A DNA stretch of 8,740 bases from an uncultured Thalassospira sp. (GTDB lineage: Bacteria; Pseudomonadota; Alphaproteobacteria; Rhodospirillales_A; Thalassospiraceae), in the NCBI GenBank assembly GCA_946885765.1, contig CAMPHD010000112.1, positions 1 to 8,740 on the forward strand. Direction: 5' to 3'. Positions 1-5,725 of this stretch are shown in pieces (within the stretch, counting starts at the first letter, position 1; each line of letters begins with the position of its first letter). The position numbers and the translations under genes are program-made. The notes beneath the pieces are model-generated. The model searched no databases. It had not been told where the DNA came from and was given only the letters and a program-made list of their open reading frames with translations.

Positions 1-70
1 TTTTGGGTGATTTCGATAATTGGTCAGGAAGTGTCTTGCCTTGCTGGTATCATAATGGTATTTAATTGAT

Positions 71-78
71 GGAGGGAG
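71..78 (+). promoter_or_regulatory. Shine-Dalgarno site for murQ
   Basis: The run GGAGGGAG lies 8 bases before the ATG at 87. It overlaps the alternative in-frame ATG at 69 and lies after the TTG at 66, so it can serve only the start at 87. Confidence 0.7.
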
Positions 79-86
79 ATTGGAAA

Positions 87-893
87 ATGGCATCACGCAC
101 TGAAGAATTTGATATGCGCTTTGCCGGGTTGGATCAATGGTCCGACGCCGATTTCCTTATGGCTTTGTGGGAAGGTCAAATGCGTGCAGTCGCATCGCTG
201 GGGCCGGTCCTGACGGATATGGCAACAGCCGCAAACGGGATAGCACGTCGCCTGGGCGGCGGCGGGCGTCTCGTTTATGTTGGAGCCGGAACTTCCGGCA
301 CGGTGGCATGGCAGGATGCCAAGGAACTTGGCGGAACGTTTGGATGGCCTGAGGACATGACCATCGTCATGCTGGCGGGCGGCTTGCAAAGCGAGCCGGG
401 CGTATTCAATTCCGCCGAAGACGATACCAAAGCTGCCGAAGACGAAATTACCCGACATTGCATAGGTGAAGGTGACGCGGTTATCGCTGTCGCCGCCAGT
501 GGTTCGACGCCTTATACATTGCGCGCCGTTGAACTGGCGCGTGAACACGGTGCTTACACCGTTGGTCTTTGCAACAACCCCGACGGCAAGCTTTTGATGA
601 CGGCAGAGTGCGGCATTTTTCTTGATAGCGCGCCCGAGGTTATCGCAGGCTCAACCCGTATGGGGGCAGGGACCGCGCAGAAAGCTGCCATAAATATCCT
701 TTCATCGCTTGTCATGAGCAAGCTGGGGCGCCTTTTCGATAACCTGATGGTCGGCATGCGTGCCGAAAACATCAAGTTGCATGATCGCGCCATCCGCATT
801 ACCGGCCATATTGCCGGTTGCGATGTGCGGAATGCCGAGAACGCCCTTGACAAAGCACAGTTTGATATCCGCATCGCGGTCCTGATTGCCTAA
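87..893 (+). CDS. murQ: N-acetylmuramic acid 6-phosphate etherase, C-terminally truncated by an in-frame stop
   Basis: MurQ is a cytoplasmic SIS-domain enzyme that cleaves the lactyl ether of MurNAc-6-phosphate to give GlcNAc-6-phosphate and D-lactate in peptidoglycan recycling. From the ATG at 87 the product is 268 residues; the family is usually near 300. The SIS core begins with the phosphosugar loop VGAGTSG (65-71). The serine motif AASGSTPYT follows (136-144), then GSTRMGAGTAQK (188-199) and NLMVGMRAENIKL (219-231). Glu80 and Glu111 have the same 31-residue spacing as the catalytic pair of E. coli MurQ (Glu83/Glu114) and sit in matching motifs. The frame ends at TAA 891-893, but the next 26 codons encode a typical MurQ tail, so the small helical C-terminal region is cut. 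Start 87 is chosen for its Shine-Dalgarno site and homolog-like N-terminus. The importer genes downstream suggest it processes the imported sugar. The family call is firm; whether the truncated protein works is unknown. Confidence 0.88.
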   Translation: MASRTEEFDMRFAGLDQWSDADFLMALWEGQMRAVASLGPVLTDMATAANGIARRLGGGGRLVYVGAGTSGTVAWQDAKELGGTFGWPEDMTIVMLAGGLQSEPGVFNSAEDDTKAAEDEITRHCIGEGDAVIAVAASGSTPYTLRAVELAREHGAYTVGLCNNPDGKLLMTAECGIFLDSAPEVIAGSTRMGAGTAQKAAINILSSLVMSKLGRLFDNLMVGMRAENIKLHDRAIRITGHIAGCDVRNAENALDKAQFDIRIAVLIA

Positions 894-974
894 GGGCACG
901 AGACCGCGAAAGCCAAAGAAATTCTTGCGATGTTTAACGGAAATCTCCGGGCAGCGCTTGAGTATCAGGACTGA
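894..974 (+). pseudogene. Detached in-frame C-terminal tail of murQ
   Basis: Directly after the TAA, and in the same frame, 26 codons run to a TGA at 972-974. Their product begins GHETAKAKEIL and ends NGNLRAALEYQD. It resembles the last helices of MurQ proteins, which commonly end in a G-N-L/V-R-x-A-L pattern. Reading through one codon would restore a protein of 295 residues from the start at 87, the normal family length. No frameshift is needed: a single substitution of a sense codon (for example AAA, CAA, GAA or TTA) to TAA explains it. There is no ribosome site for separate translation of this piece. Confidence 0.75.
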
Positions 975-1008
975 CATCTGCAGGGGTAGCAGTCCGCCGA
1001 CATTGATC

Positions 1009-1016
1009 AGAGGAGG
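1009..1016 (+). promoter_or_regulatory. Strong Shine-Dalgarno site for the sugar-binding protein gene
   Basis: AGAGGAGG lies 5 bases before the ATG at 1022. It is a near-perfect match to the anti-Shine-Dalgarno sequence, consistent with high translation of a periplasmic binding protein. Confidence 0.75.
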
Positions 1017-1021
1017 CATAA

Positions 1022-2284
1022 ATGTCGAATAAAGTATTTGCAAAAGGCCTGGCAGCGGCCCTGGTGGCAAGTGTCGCCCTGGTTCCGTTGATGGCATCTG
1101 CCGGCGAACTCGTAATCGAGAGCTGGCGTAACGACGATATCGATATCTGGAACGACCAGATTATTCCGGCCTTCAACAAGGAACATCCGGAAATAAAGGT
1201 GACTTTCTCGCCGACCCCGCCAACCGATTATAACGCGCTGATCAATGCGAAATTCGCAGGCGGTACTGCTGGCGATCTGATCACGTGCCGTCCGTTCGAT
1301 GCGTCGCTTGAACTTTACAAGCAGGGAAATCTTGCACCGCTTGACGATATCGCGGGCATGGATAATTTCTCCGATGTTGCGAAATCCGCATGGCAGACCG
1401 ATGATGGTTCCGTCACCTTCTGTCTGCCAATGGCATCGGTCATTCACGGTTTCATCTATAACAAGGAAGCCTTTGAGGCGGCCGGTGTGGAAGTCCCGAA
1501 AACCCGCGAAGAGTTCTATGATGCCCTTGATAAAATCAAGGAAGAAGGCAGCTATATCCCGATGGCAATGGGGACTGCTGATCAGTGGGAAGCCGCCACC
1601 ATGGGCTTCCAGAATATCGGCCCGAATTACTGGAAAGGCGAAGAGGGCCGCAAAGCCCTGATTGATGGCAGTCAGAAATTCACCGACAAGCCGTACATTG
1701 ACACCTTTACCGAACTGGCAAGCTGGGCAAACTATCTGCCGGATGGCTATGAGGCCATTTCCTATCCGGATGCGCAGAACCTGTTCTCGCTTGGCCGTGC
1801 GGCTGTCTATCCGGCTGGTTCGTGGGATATTTCGCTGTTTAACAGCCAGGCTGAATTTGAATTCGGCTCATTCCCGCCGCCTCCGGCAGAGGGTTCGGAC
1901 ACCTGCTATATCAGTGACCACACCGATATCGCGCTGGGTCTGAATGCCAAATCACCGAATGCCGCAGAGGCAAAGATCTTCTTGGAATGGATGACCGGTT
2001 CGGAATTCGCATCGCTTTATTCGAACGCGCTTCCGGGATTCTTCTCGTTGTCGAACCACAAGGTCGAAATCACCGATCCGGTTGCCAACGAGTTCGTCAG
2101 CTGGCGTCAGAAATGCGAGTCAACCATTCGTAACTCGTATCAAATCCTCTCGCGTGGTACGCCGAACCTTGAAAACGAGCTGTGGAACATTTCCGCACAG
2201 GTTATCAACGGTACCGTTACTCCGGAAGAAGCTGGCAAATCCGCCGAAGCCGGGCTTGCGAAGTGGTATGCTCCACATCAGTAA
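1022..2284 (+). CDS. CUT1-type carbohydrate ABC transporter, periplasmic substrate-binding protein
   Basis: This 420-residue protein has a Sec signal peptide: Lys4 and Lys8, a hydrophobic core (about 10-24) and a likely cleavage after ASA (25-27). The mature protein starts near GELVIESWRNDD. It fits the bacterial solute-binding family 1 fold used for sugars and oligosaccharides: N-terminal strand, AGGTAGDLI region (79-87), YNKEAFEAAGVEVPKT hinge segment (146-161), GRAAVYPAGSWD segment (258-269) and a C-terminal helical part. It should capture the ligand in the periplasm and deliver it to the two permeases downstream. Four cysteines in the mature part (89, 134, 295, 365) could form disulfides. 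A four-proline run at 285-288 is a likely EF-P-dependent site. It follows murQ by 47 bases after the displaced MurQ tail, which suggests an amino sugar as ligand, but sequence alone does not fix specificity. Confidence 0.92.
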   Translation: MSNKVFAKGLAAALVASVALVPLMASAGELVIESWRNDDIDIWNDQIIPAFNKEHPEIKVTFSPTPPTDYNALINAKFAGGTAGDLITCRPFDASLELYKQGNLAPLDDIAGMDNFSDVAKSAWQTDDGSVTFCLPMASVIHGFIYNKEAFEAAGVEVPKTREEFYDALDKIKEEGSYIPMAMGTADQWEAATMGFQNIGPNYWKGEEGRKALIDGSQKFTDKPYIDTFTELASWANYLPDGYEAISYPDAQNLFSLGRAAVYPAGSWDISLFNSQAEFEFGSFPPPPAEGSDTCYISDHTDIALGLNAKSPNAAEAKIFLEWMTGSEFASLYSNALPGFFSLSNHKVEITDPVANEFVSWRQKCESTIRNSYQILSRGTPNLENELWNISAQVINGTVTPEEAGKSAEAGLAKWYAPHQ

Positions 2285-2295
2285 GGCCTGAATAC

Positions 2296-2327
2296 AGATG
2301 GCAGGCGCAAGAAATCGCCTGCCATCT
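2296..2327 (+). terminator. Perfect 12-bp hairpin after the binding-protein gene
   Basis: The arms 2296-2307 (AGATGGCAGGCG) and 2316-2327 (CGCCTGCCATCT) are perfect inverse complements around an 8-base loop, 12 bases after the stop codon. The following TTATTTATG is T-rich but not a clean T-run. It may be a leaky terminator or a 3' mRNA-stabilising hairpin that leaves the binding-protein transcript more abundant than that of the permeases. Confidence 0.65.
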
Positions 2328-2371
2328 TTATTTATGCCGTGTAATTTTCAGTTTAGAAATTATCTCAGATT

Positions 2372-2377
2372 TATAAT
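2372..2377 (+). promoter_or_regulatory. Possible internal -10 element (TATAAT)
   Basis: An exact TATAAT lies in the AT-rich part of the spacer between the binding-protein and permease genes. No convincing -35 hexamer sits 16-18 bases upstream; TTTTCA at 2345-2350 is 21 bases away. It could be a weak internal promoter for the permease and ATPase genes, or chance in AT-rich DNA. Confidence 0.25.
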
Positions 2378-2405
2378 CCGTTCGTAAAGTACTGCAATCA
2401 GGCGA

Positions 2406-2455
2406 TGAGATGAACGCTTTCGACCGGGGACGCGTTCCCCGTACGCTTAATCTCA
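2406..2455 (+). other. Composite imperfect stem-loop in the leader of the permease gene
   Basis: An inner hairpin CGGGGA (2425-2430) / TCCCCG (2436-2441) with loop CGCGT is enclosed by an outer pair TGAGAT (2406-2411) / ATCTCA (2450-2455). Partial pairing (AACG with CG-c-TT) lies between them. It ends just before the AGGA ribosome site at 2463-2466, so it could affect translation or processing of the permease message. Confidence 0.35.
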
Positions 2456-2472
2456 GAAAGACAGGATAAGGT

Positions 2473-3411
2473 ATGGCGCATTCCGGGCCCATGACCGATT
2501 GGCGCAAGGCAAAACTGCCTGTGTTTGCCTTTCTGGCACCAGCGACGATTATCTACACATTGTTCATGATCTATCCGCTGATCGATTCTATTCGCCTCAG
2601 TTTTTATTCCACGCCAAGCGGCGGGGAGATGGCCTTTGTCGGTTTCGATAACTATCGAACCATTCTGGGCGATCCGGATTGGTCTGCGACCTTCTGGAAC
2701 AGTTTCTGGAACAACATGAAATTCTTTGCGGTTCACATGCTGGTGCAGAACCCGATCGGGATCGCGCTTGCAGGCATTCTGAGCCTGCCGCAACTTCGGT
2801 TCCGCAATACCTATCGCACGATGATGATCATGCCGACCATGCTGTCGGTGGTGATTGTCGGCTTCATCTGGCAACTGATCCTGAGCCCGGTCTGGGGTGT
2901 AGGCGTCGATATCCTTGATATTTTCGGCCTGAAATCACTGTTCGGTCCGTGGCTTGGCAAGGAAGGTTCAGCCCTGATCACGCTTTCCTTTATCTCGGTC
3001 TGGCAGTGGGTCGGCATTCCGCTGATGCTGATTTACGCAGCACTTCTGGCAATCCCCGATGATCTTGTAGATGCGGCGAGTGTCGATGGCGCGACCCATT
3101 TCGAGGTGTTTCTGCATATCAAGTTGCCGTTGGTTTTGCCGACGGTGGCGATGGTGTCGATCCTGACATTTGTTGGCAACTTCAATGCGTTCGACCTGAT
3201 TTATGCCGTGAAGGGTGCATTGGCCGGTCCGAATTTCTCGACCGATATCATGGGCACGCTGTTCTATCGCACATTCTTTGGTTACCAGTTGCAGCTTGGT
3301 GATCCGAGCCTTGGTGCCACGGTTGCCTCGCTGATGTTCCTGATCATTCTTGCCGGTGTTCTTTTCTATCTGTTCGCCGTGCAGCGCCGTCTGGCGCGCT
3401 ACCAGTTGTAA
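2473..3411 (+). CDS. Carbohydrate ABC transporter permease, MalF/UgpA-like (CUT1)
   Basis: This 312-residue inner-membrane protein has about six hydrophobic segments: roughly 15-40, 80-103, 114-138, 166-194, 224-246 and 281-303. The cytoplasmic loop that contacts the ATPase shows the EAA signature of the family: DAASVDGATHFEVFLHIKLP at 200-219, with the conserved Gly206 and the I-x-LP end. It pairs with the next permease to form the membrane channel. The start at 2473 has AGGA 6 bases upstream; an alternative ATG at 2491 gives a product 6 residues shorter. The 188-base spacer before it carries hairpins, whereas the next gene follows closely, so the two permeases and the ATPase probably form one translational block. 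The family is certain and the substrate is not shown. Confidence 0.92.
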   Translation: MAHSGPMTDWRKAKLPVFAFLAPATIIYTLFMIYPLIDSIRLSFYSTPSGGEMAFVGFDNYRTILGDPDWSATFWNSFWNNMKFFAVHMLVQNPIGIALAGILSLPQLRFRNTYRTMMIMPTMLSVVIVGFIWQLILSPVWGVGVDILDIFGLKSLFGPWLGKEGSALITLSFISVWQWVGIPLMLIYAALLAIPDDLVDAASVDGATHFEVFLHIKLPLVLPTVAMVSILTFVGNFNAFDLIYAVKGALAGPNFSTDIMGTLFYRTFFGYQLQLGDPSLGATVASLMFLIILAGVLFYLFAVQRRLARYQL

Positions 3412-3416
3412 GGAGG
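3410..3416 (+). promoter_or_regulatory. Shine-Dalgarno site overlapping the upstream stop codon
   Basis: AAGGAGG shares two bases with the TAA (3409-3411) of the first permease gene and lies 7 bases before the ATG at 3424. ATGs also occur at 3427 and 3430, but spacing favours the first. The overlap suggests coupled translation of the two permeases. Confidence 0.7.
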
Positions 3417-3423
3417 CGGCAAG

Positions 3424-4275
3424 ATGATGATGAATAAAAATATTCGCAGGGAAGATATGTCGCGTGCTGTGATTGTGCATGCGATCCTGCTGACCTATAC
3501 GCTGGTGGCGCTGTATCCGATCTTTCTCGTGATCATCAACGCGTTCAAATCCCGCAAGGGAATTTTCAGCGATCCGATGAGCCTGCCGAACGCAGAAACC
3601 TTCAGCCTTGAAGGGTTCACCAAGGTTCTGGCGAGATCGAATTTCGAGCTGTTTTTCTTTAACAGCTTCACCGTGACAGTCGTGACCATCGTTATTGTTC
3701 TGCTGCTTGCTTCCATGGCGGCCTGGGCGCTTTCGGAATACAAGTTTCCCGGCAATACCTGGCTTGCGCTGTATCTGGCGGTTGGCATCATGGTGCCGAT
3801 CCGTCTGGGGTCGGTTTCGATTCTGAATCTGATTGTTGAATTGGGCCTGATCAATACGCTGACCGCACTTATCCTTGTCTATGTCGCACAAGGACTGCCG
3901 CTTGCGATCTTTATCCTGACCGAATTCATGCACCAGATACCCAAGGATTTGAAAGAAGCCGCCCGTTGCGACGGGGTTGGTGAATTCAAGATTTTCTTTG
4001 CGGTTATCCTGCCGCTGATCCGGCCGGCCGTGGCAACGGTCGCCGTATTCACCATGATCCCGATCTGGAACGACCTCTGGTTCCCGCTGATCCTGGCACC
4101 GGGTGATGGCAAACAGACCATCACGCTGGGTATTCAGCAATTCATCGGCCAGTACGTTACCGACTGGAACGCGGTTCTAGCATCGCTGAGCCTCGCGATC
4201 ATCCCGATCCTGATCCTTTATCTGATTTTCTCCCGACAACTCATTCGCGGCCTGACATCTGGCGCGGTGAAATGA
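3424..4275 (+). CDS. Carbohydrate ABC transporter permease, MalG/UgpE-like (CUT1)
   Basis: This 283-residue partner permease has hydrophobic segments at about 17-40, 78-101, 112-134, 145-166, 190-212 and 249-268. The EAA loop is complete: KEAARCDGVGEFKIFFAVILPL at 177-198, with Glu178, Gly184 and the ILP end. The following IPIWNDLWFPL segment (212-222) and the TLGIQQFIGQY stretch (234-244) are typical of MalG-type subunits. It begins with three successive ATG codons, 12 bases after the upstream stop. With the preceding permease it forms the heterodimeric pore through which the captured sugar passes into the cytoplasm. Nothing looks broken. Confidence 0.93.
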   Translation: MMMNKNIRREDMSRAVIVHAILLTYTLVALYPIFLVIINAFKSRKGIFSDPMSLPNAETFSLEGFTKVLARSNFELFFFNSFTVTVVTIVIVLLLASMAAWALSEYKFPGNTWLALYLAVGIMVPIRLGSVSILNLIVELGLINTLTALILVYVAQGLPLAIFILTEFMHQIPKDLKEAARCDGVGEFKIFFAVILPLIRPAVATVAVFTMIPIWNDLWFPLILAPGDGKQTITLGIQQFIGQYVTDWNAVLASLSLAIIPILILYLIFSRQLIRGLTSGAVK

Positions 4276-4288
4276 GTATTGGTGTGAC

Positions 4289-4293
4289 AGGAG
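4289..4293 (+). promoter_or_regulatory. Shine-Dalgarno site for the sugar ATPase gene
   Basis: AGGAG lies 8 bases before the ATG at 4302, in the 26-base gap after the MalG-like permease. Confidence 0.55.
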
Positions 4294-4301
4294 CTTACTA
4301 A

Positions 4302-5420
4302 ATGGCTGATTTGAAACTTGACCAGATCCGCAAAAGCTATGGCGCTGTTGATGTGCTGCATGGCATCGATCTGGATGTTAAGGACGGCGAGTTTGTCGTC
4401 TTTGTGGGGCCGTCGGGCTGCGGAAAATCGACGTTGCTTCGCATCATTGCCGGTCTGGAAGACATCACCGGTGGTGATCTGATGATCGGTGGGGACGTCG
4501 TGAATACCAAAAGCCCGCGCGACCGCGGGATCGCGATGGTTTTCCAGTCTTATGCGCTTTATCCGCATATGACAGTCTACAAGAACATGGCGTTTGGCCT
4601 GAAACTGGCCAATCATGATAAAAGTGCCATTGATCAAAGGGTACGCGAAGCCGCACGTATCCTTCAACTGGATAAGCTTCTGGATCGCCGTCCGTCTGAA
4701 TTGTCGGGCGGACAGCGCCAGCGCGTGGCGATTGGCCGTGCGATTGTGCGCCAGCCAAAAGTATTCCTGTTTGACGAACCGCTTTCGAACCTTGATGCCG
4801 CATTGCGTGTGCAAACGCGTATCGAGATTGCCAAACTGCATCAGGAACTGAAGTCAACAATTGTCTATGTCACGCATGATCAGGTCGAAGCGATGACTCT
4901 TGCCGACAAGATTGTTGTGATGAATGCTGGCAATGTCGAGCAGGTCGGATCGCCGATGCAGCTTTATCACCATCCGCAAACCCGCTTTGTTGCCGGTTTT
5001 ATCGGATCGCCTGCAATGAATTTCACAACCGTTCATATTGATGCCGTCGAACAGGGCAAGGTAACTGTTACCGTACCGGGAGGCGCCAAGGCTGTTCTGC
5101 CGTTTGACGTGCCAGCCGGTGATGTTGGAAAGGATGTCGAACTGGGAGTCCGGCCGGAACATCTTTCACCGGGTGAGCAGGGGGATTTGTCGATTTCCGG
5201 CGAGGTCGATGTTGTCGAGAAACTCGGCGACTCTACCTATTTGTATCTCAAGCTGGCAAACGGGGACCGTTTCACGGTTCGTGCTCCTGGCCACAGCCGC
5301 ATTAAAATTGGCGAGACCGTTAGTGCCGCAGCCGAAGCCGGGGCATCCCATCTGTTTGACGTCAATGGAAAGGCTTATGACAAGCTGGAATGCCCACCGG
5401 AATATTGTGCCGACGAATAG
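4302..5420 (+). CDS. Carbohydrate ABC transporter ATP-binding protein, UgpC/MalK-like
   Basis: This 372-residue cytoplasmic ATPase powers the sugar importer. All nucleotide-binding motifs are intact: Walker [10 protein letters not shown] (36-44), Q-loop Gln82, signature LSGGQ (134-138), Walker B VFLFDEP (154-160), D-loop SNLD (162-165) and switch His192. The ASPAMNF-like region (SPAMNF, 236-241) leads into a C-terminal regulatory/TOBE region (about 240-360) that contains VRPEHL (283-288), as in MalK and UgpC. Such ATPases can be shared between several CUT1 importers, but here one sits next to its own permeases. The C-terminus ends in a short Cys-containing tail ([10 protein letters not shown]). 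It is the last gene before the terminator at 5448. Confidence 0.94.
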   Translation: MADLKLDQIRKSYGAVDVLHGIDLDVKDGEFVVFVGPSGCGKSTLLRIIAGLEDITGGDLMIGGDVVNTKSPRDRGIAMVFQSYALYPHMTVYKNMAFGLKLANHDKSAIDQRVREAARILQLDKLLDRRPSELSGGQRQRVAIGRAIVRQPKVFLFDEPLSNLDAALRVQTRIEIAKLHQELKSTIVYVTHDQVEAMTLADKIVVMNAGNVEQVGSPMQLYHHPQTRFVAGFIGSPAMNFTTVHIDAVEQGKVTVTVPGGAKAVLPFDVPAGDVGKDVELGVRPEHLSPGEQGDLSISGEVDVVEKLGDSTYLYLKLANGDRFTVRAPGHSRIKIGETVSAAAEAGASHLFDVNGKAYDKLECPPEYCADE

Positions 5421-5432
5421 AGTTTAACTTGC
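5421..5432 (+). repeat. 12-bp direct repeat, copy 1
   Basis: AGTTTAACTTGC occurs here, immediately after the ATPase stop codon, and again at 5529-5540, exactly 108 bases further on. The copies flank the terminator. The core GTTTAAC sits in a near-palindrome; no known site is recognised. Confidence 0.5.
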
Positions 5433-5447
5433 AGATATTTAGATATG

Positions 5448-5478
5448 AAGGGGCGGCCAGTTTGGTCGCCCTTTTTCT
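5448..5478 (+). terminator. Rho-independent terminator ending the sugar transporter locus
   Basis: The stem GGGCGGCC (5451-5458) pairs with GGTCGCCC (5464-5471), with one G-T wobble, around the loop AGTTT. It is followed by TTTTTCT (5472-5478) and preceded by AAG, which can extend the stem into the T-run. It lies 27 bases after the UgpC-like stop codon and separates the two loci. Confidence 0.88.
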
Positions 5479-5528
5479 GTTGGCAGTAAATGCGATCCGA
5501 TACCGAAATCCCGAAAAATTGTTGCAGA

Positions 5529-5540
5529 AGTTTAACTTGC
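5529..5540 (+). repeat. 12-bp direct repeat, copy 2
   Basis: This is the second exact copy of AGTTTAACTTGC. It lies inside the palindrome-like AAGTTTAACTT (5528-5538), which has five-base arms around a central T, a plausible small operator. The other copy is at 5421-5432, on the far side of the terminator. Confidence 0.5.
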
Positions 5541-5575
5541 GGAAAGCCTGCGTTCACGGTGAGAATTGAAATGAA

Positions 5576-5622
5576 TTGTTCAAAAGAACGCAAAATGATC
5601 GATTTTGCTTTCGTTTCAACAA
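5576..5622 (+). repeat. 47-nt imperfect inverted repeat
   Basis: The arms 5576-5596 and 5602-5622 pair at 18 of 21 positions around the 5-base centre GATCG (5597-5601). The inner block is GCAAAAT / ATTTTGC (7 bp). Single mismatches at 5589/5609, 5585/5613 and 5581/5617 separate further blocks of 3, 3 and 5 bp. It could be a large operator, a leader RNA hairpin or a relic of a small transposable repeat. It has no T-tail on either side that would make it a standard terminator. Confidence 0.6.
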
Positions 5623-5659
5623 AGTTTCTTGCGATACTGGTGCGGTCCCGGAACGTTTG

Positions 5660-5679
5660 CAATGTCACAGAATACATTG
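5660..5679 (+). promoter_or_regulatory. Short dyad, possible operator
   Basis: CAATGT (5660-5665) and ACATTG (5674-5679) are perfect inverse complements separated by 8 bases. The 20-bp dyad lies 46 bases before the start of the binding-protein gene, a reasonable place for a repressor site. No known consensus is recognised. Confidence 0.3.
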
Positions 5680-5725
5680 ACGCCGGACAGGGGAAGTGCC
5701 GTCACGTCAACAGAGAGGTAAAATA

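Larger units (their letters stand above)
5479..5725 (+). other. Intergenic control region upstream of the polyamine-type importer
   Basis: With the preceding bases this completes a 305-base gap without a supported gene. It contains the second direct repeat (5529-5540), a long imperfect dyad (5576-5622), a short dyad (5660-5679) and the Shine-Dalgarno AGAGAGG at 5712-5718. A separated pair TTGACG (5677-5682) / CGTCAA (5705-5710) could fold just upstream of the ribosome site. No clear sigma-70 or sigma-54 promoter could be picked by eye, although transcription of the downstream genes probably starts here. Confidence 0.6.

Noticed and set aside
46..61. GGTAT direct repeat and CATAAT as a promoter or regulator site for murQ
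   Set aside because: The five-base repeat is too short, and no -35 hexamer sits at suitable spacing.
1..69. End of an upstream gene running in from the left edge
   Set aside because: Two frames stay open to TAA 63-65 and TGA 67-69, but about 20 codons without a recognisable protein end is too little to call. The stretch is also AT-rich like a spacer.
2968..4140. Long antisense open frame (390 codons)
   Set aside because: It lies opposite two certain permease genes, is rich in Gln, Arg, His and Asp as shadow frames often are, and has no recognisable domain.
5375..5677. Minus-strand open frame of 100 codons across the gap
   Set aside because: It passes through the terminator hairpin and into the end of the ATPase gene, and the protein is not recognisable.
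5677..5710. TTGACG as a -35 promoter element
   Set aside because: No -10-like hexamer occurs 16-18 bases downstream, and the site would place the start inside the ribosome-binding region.
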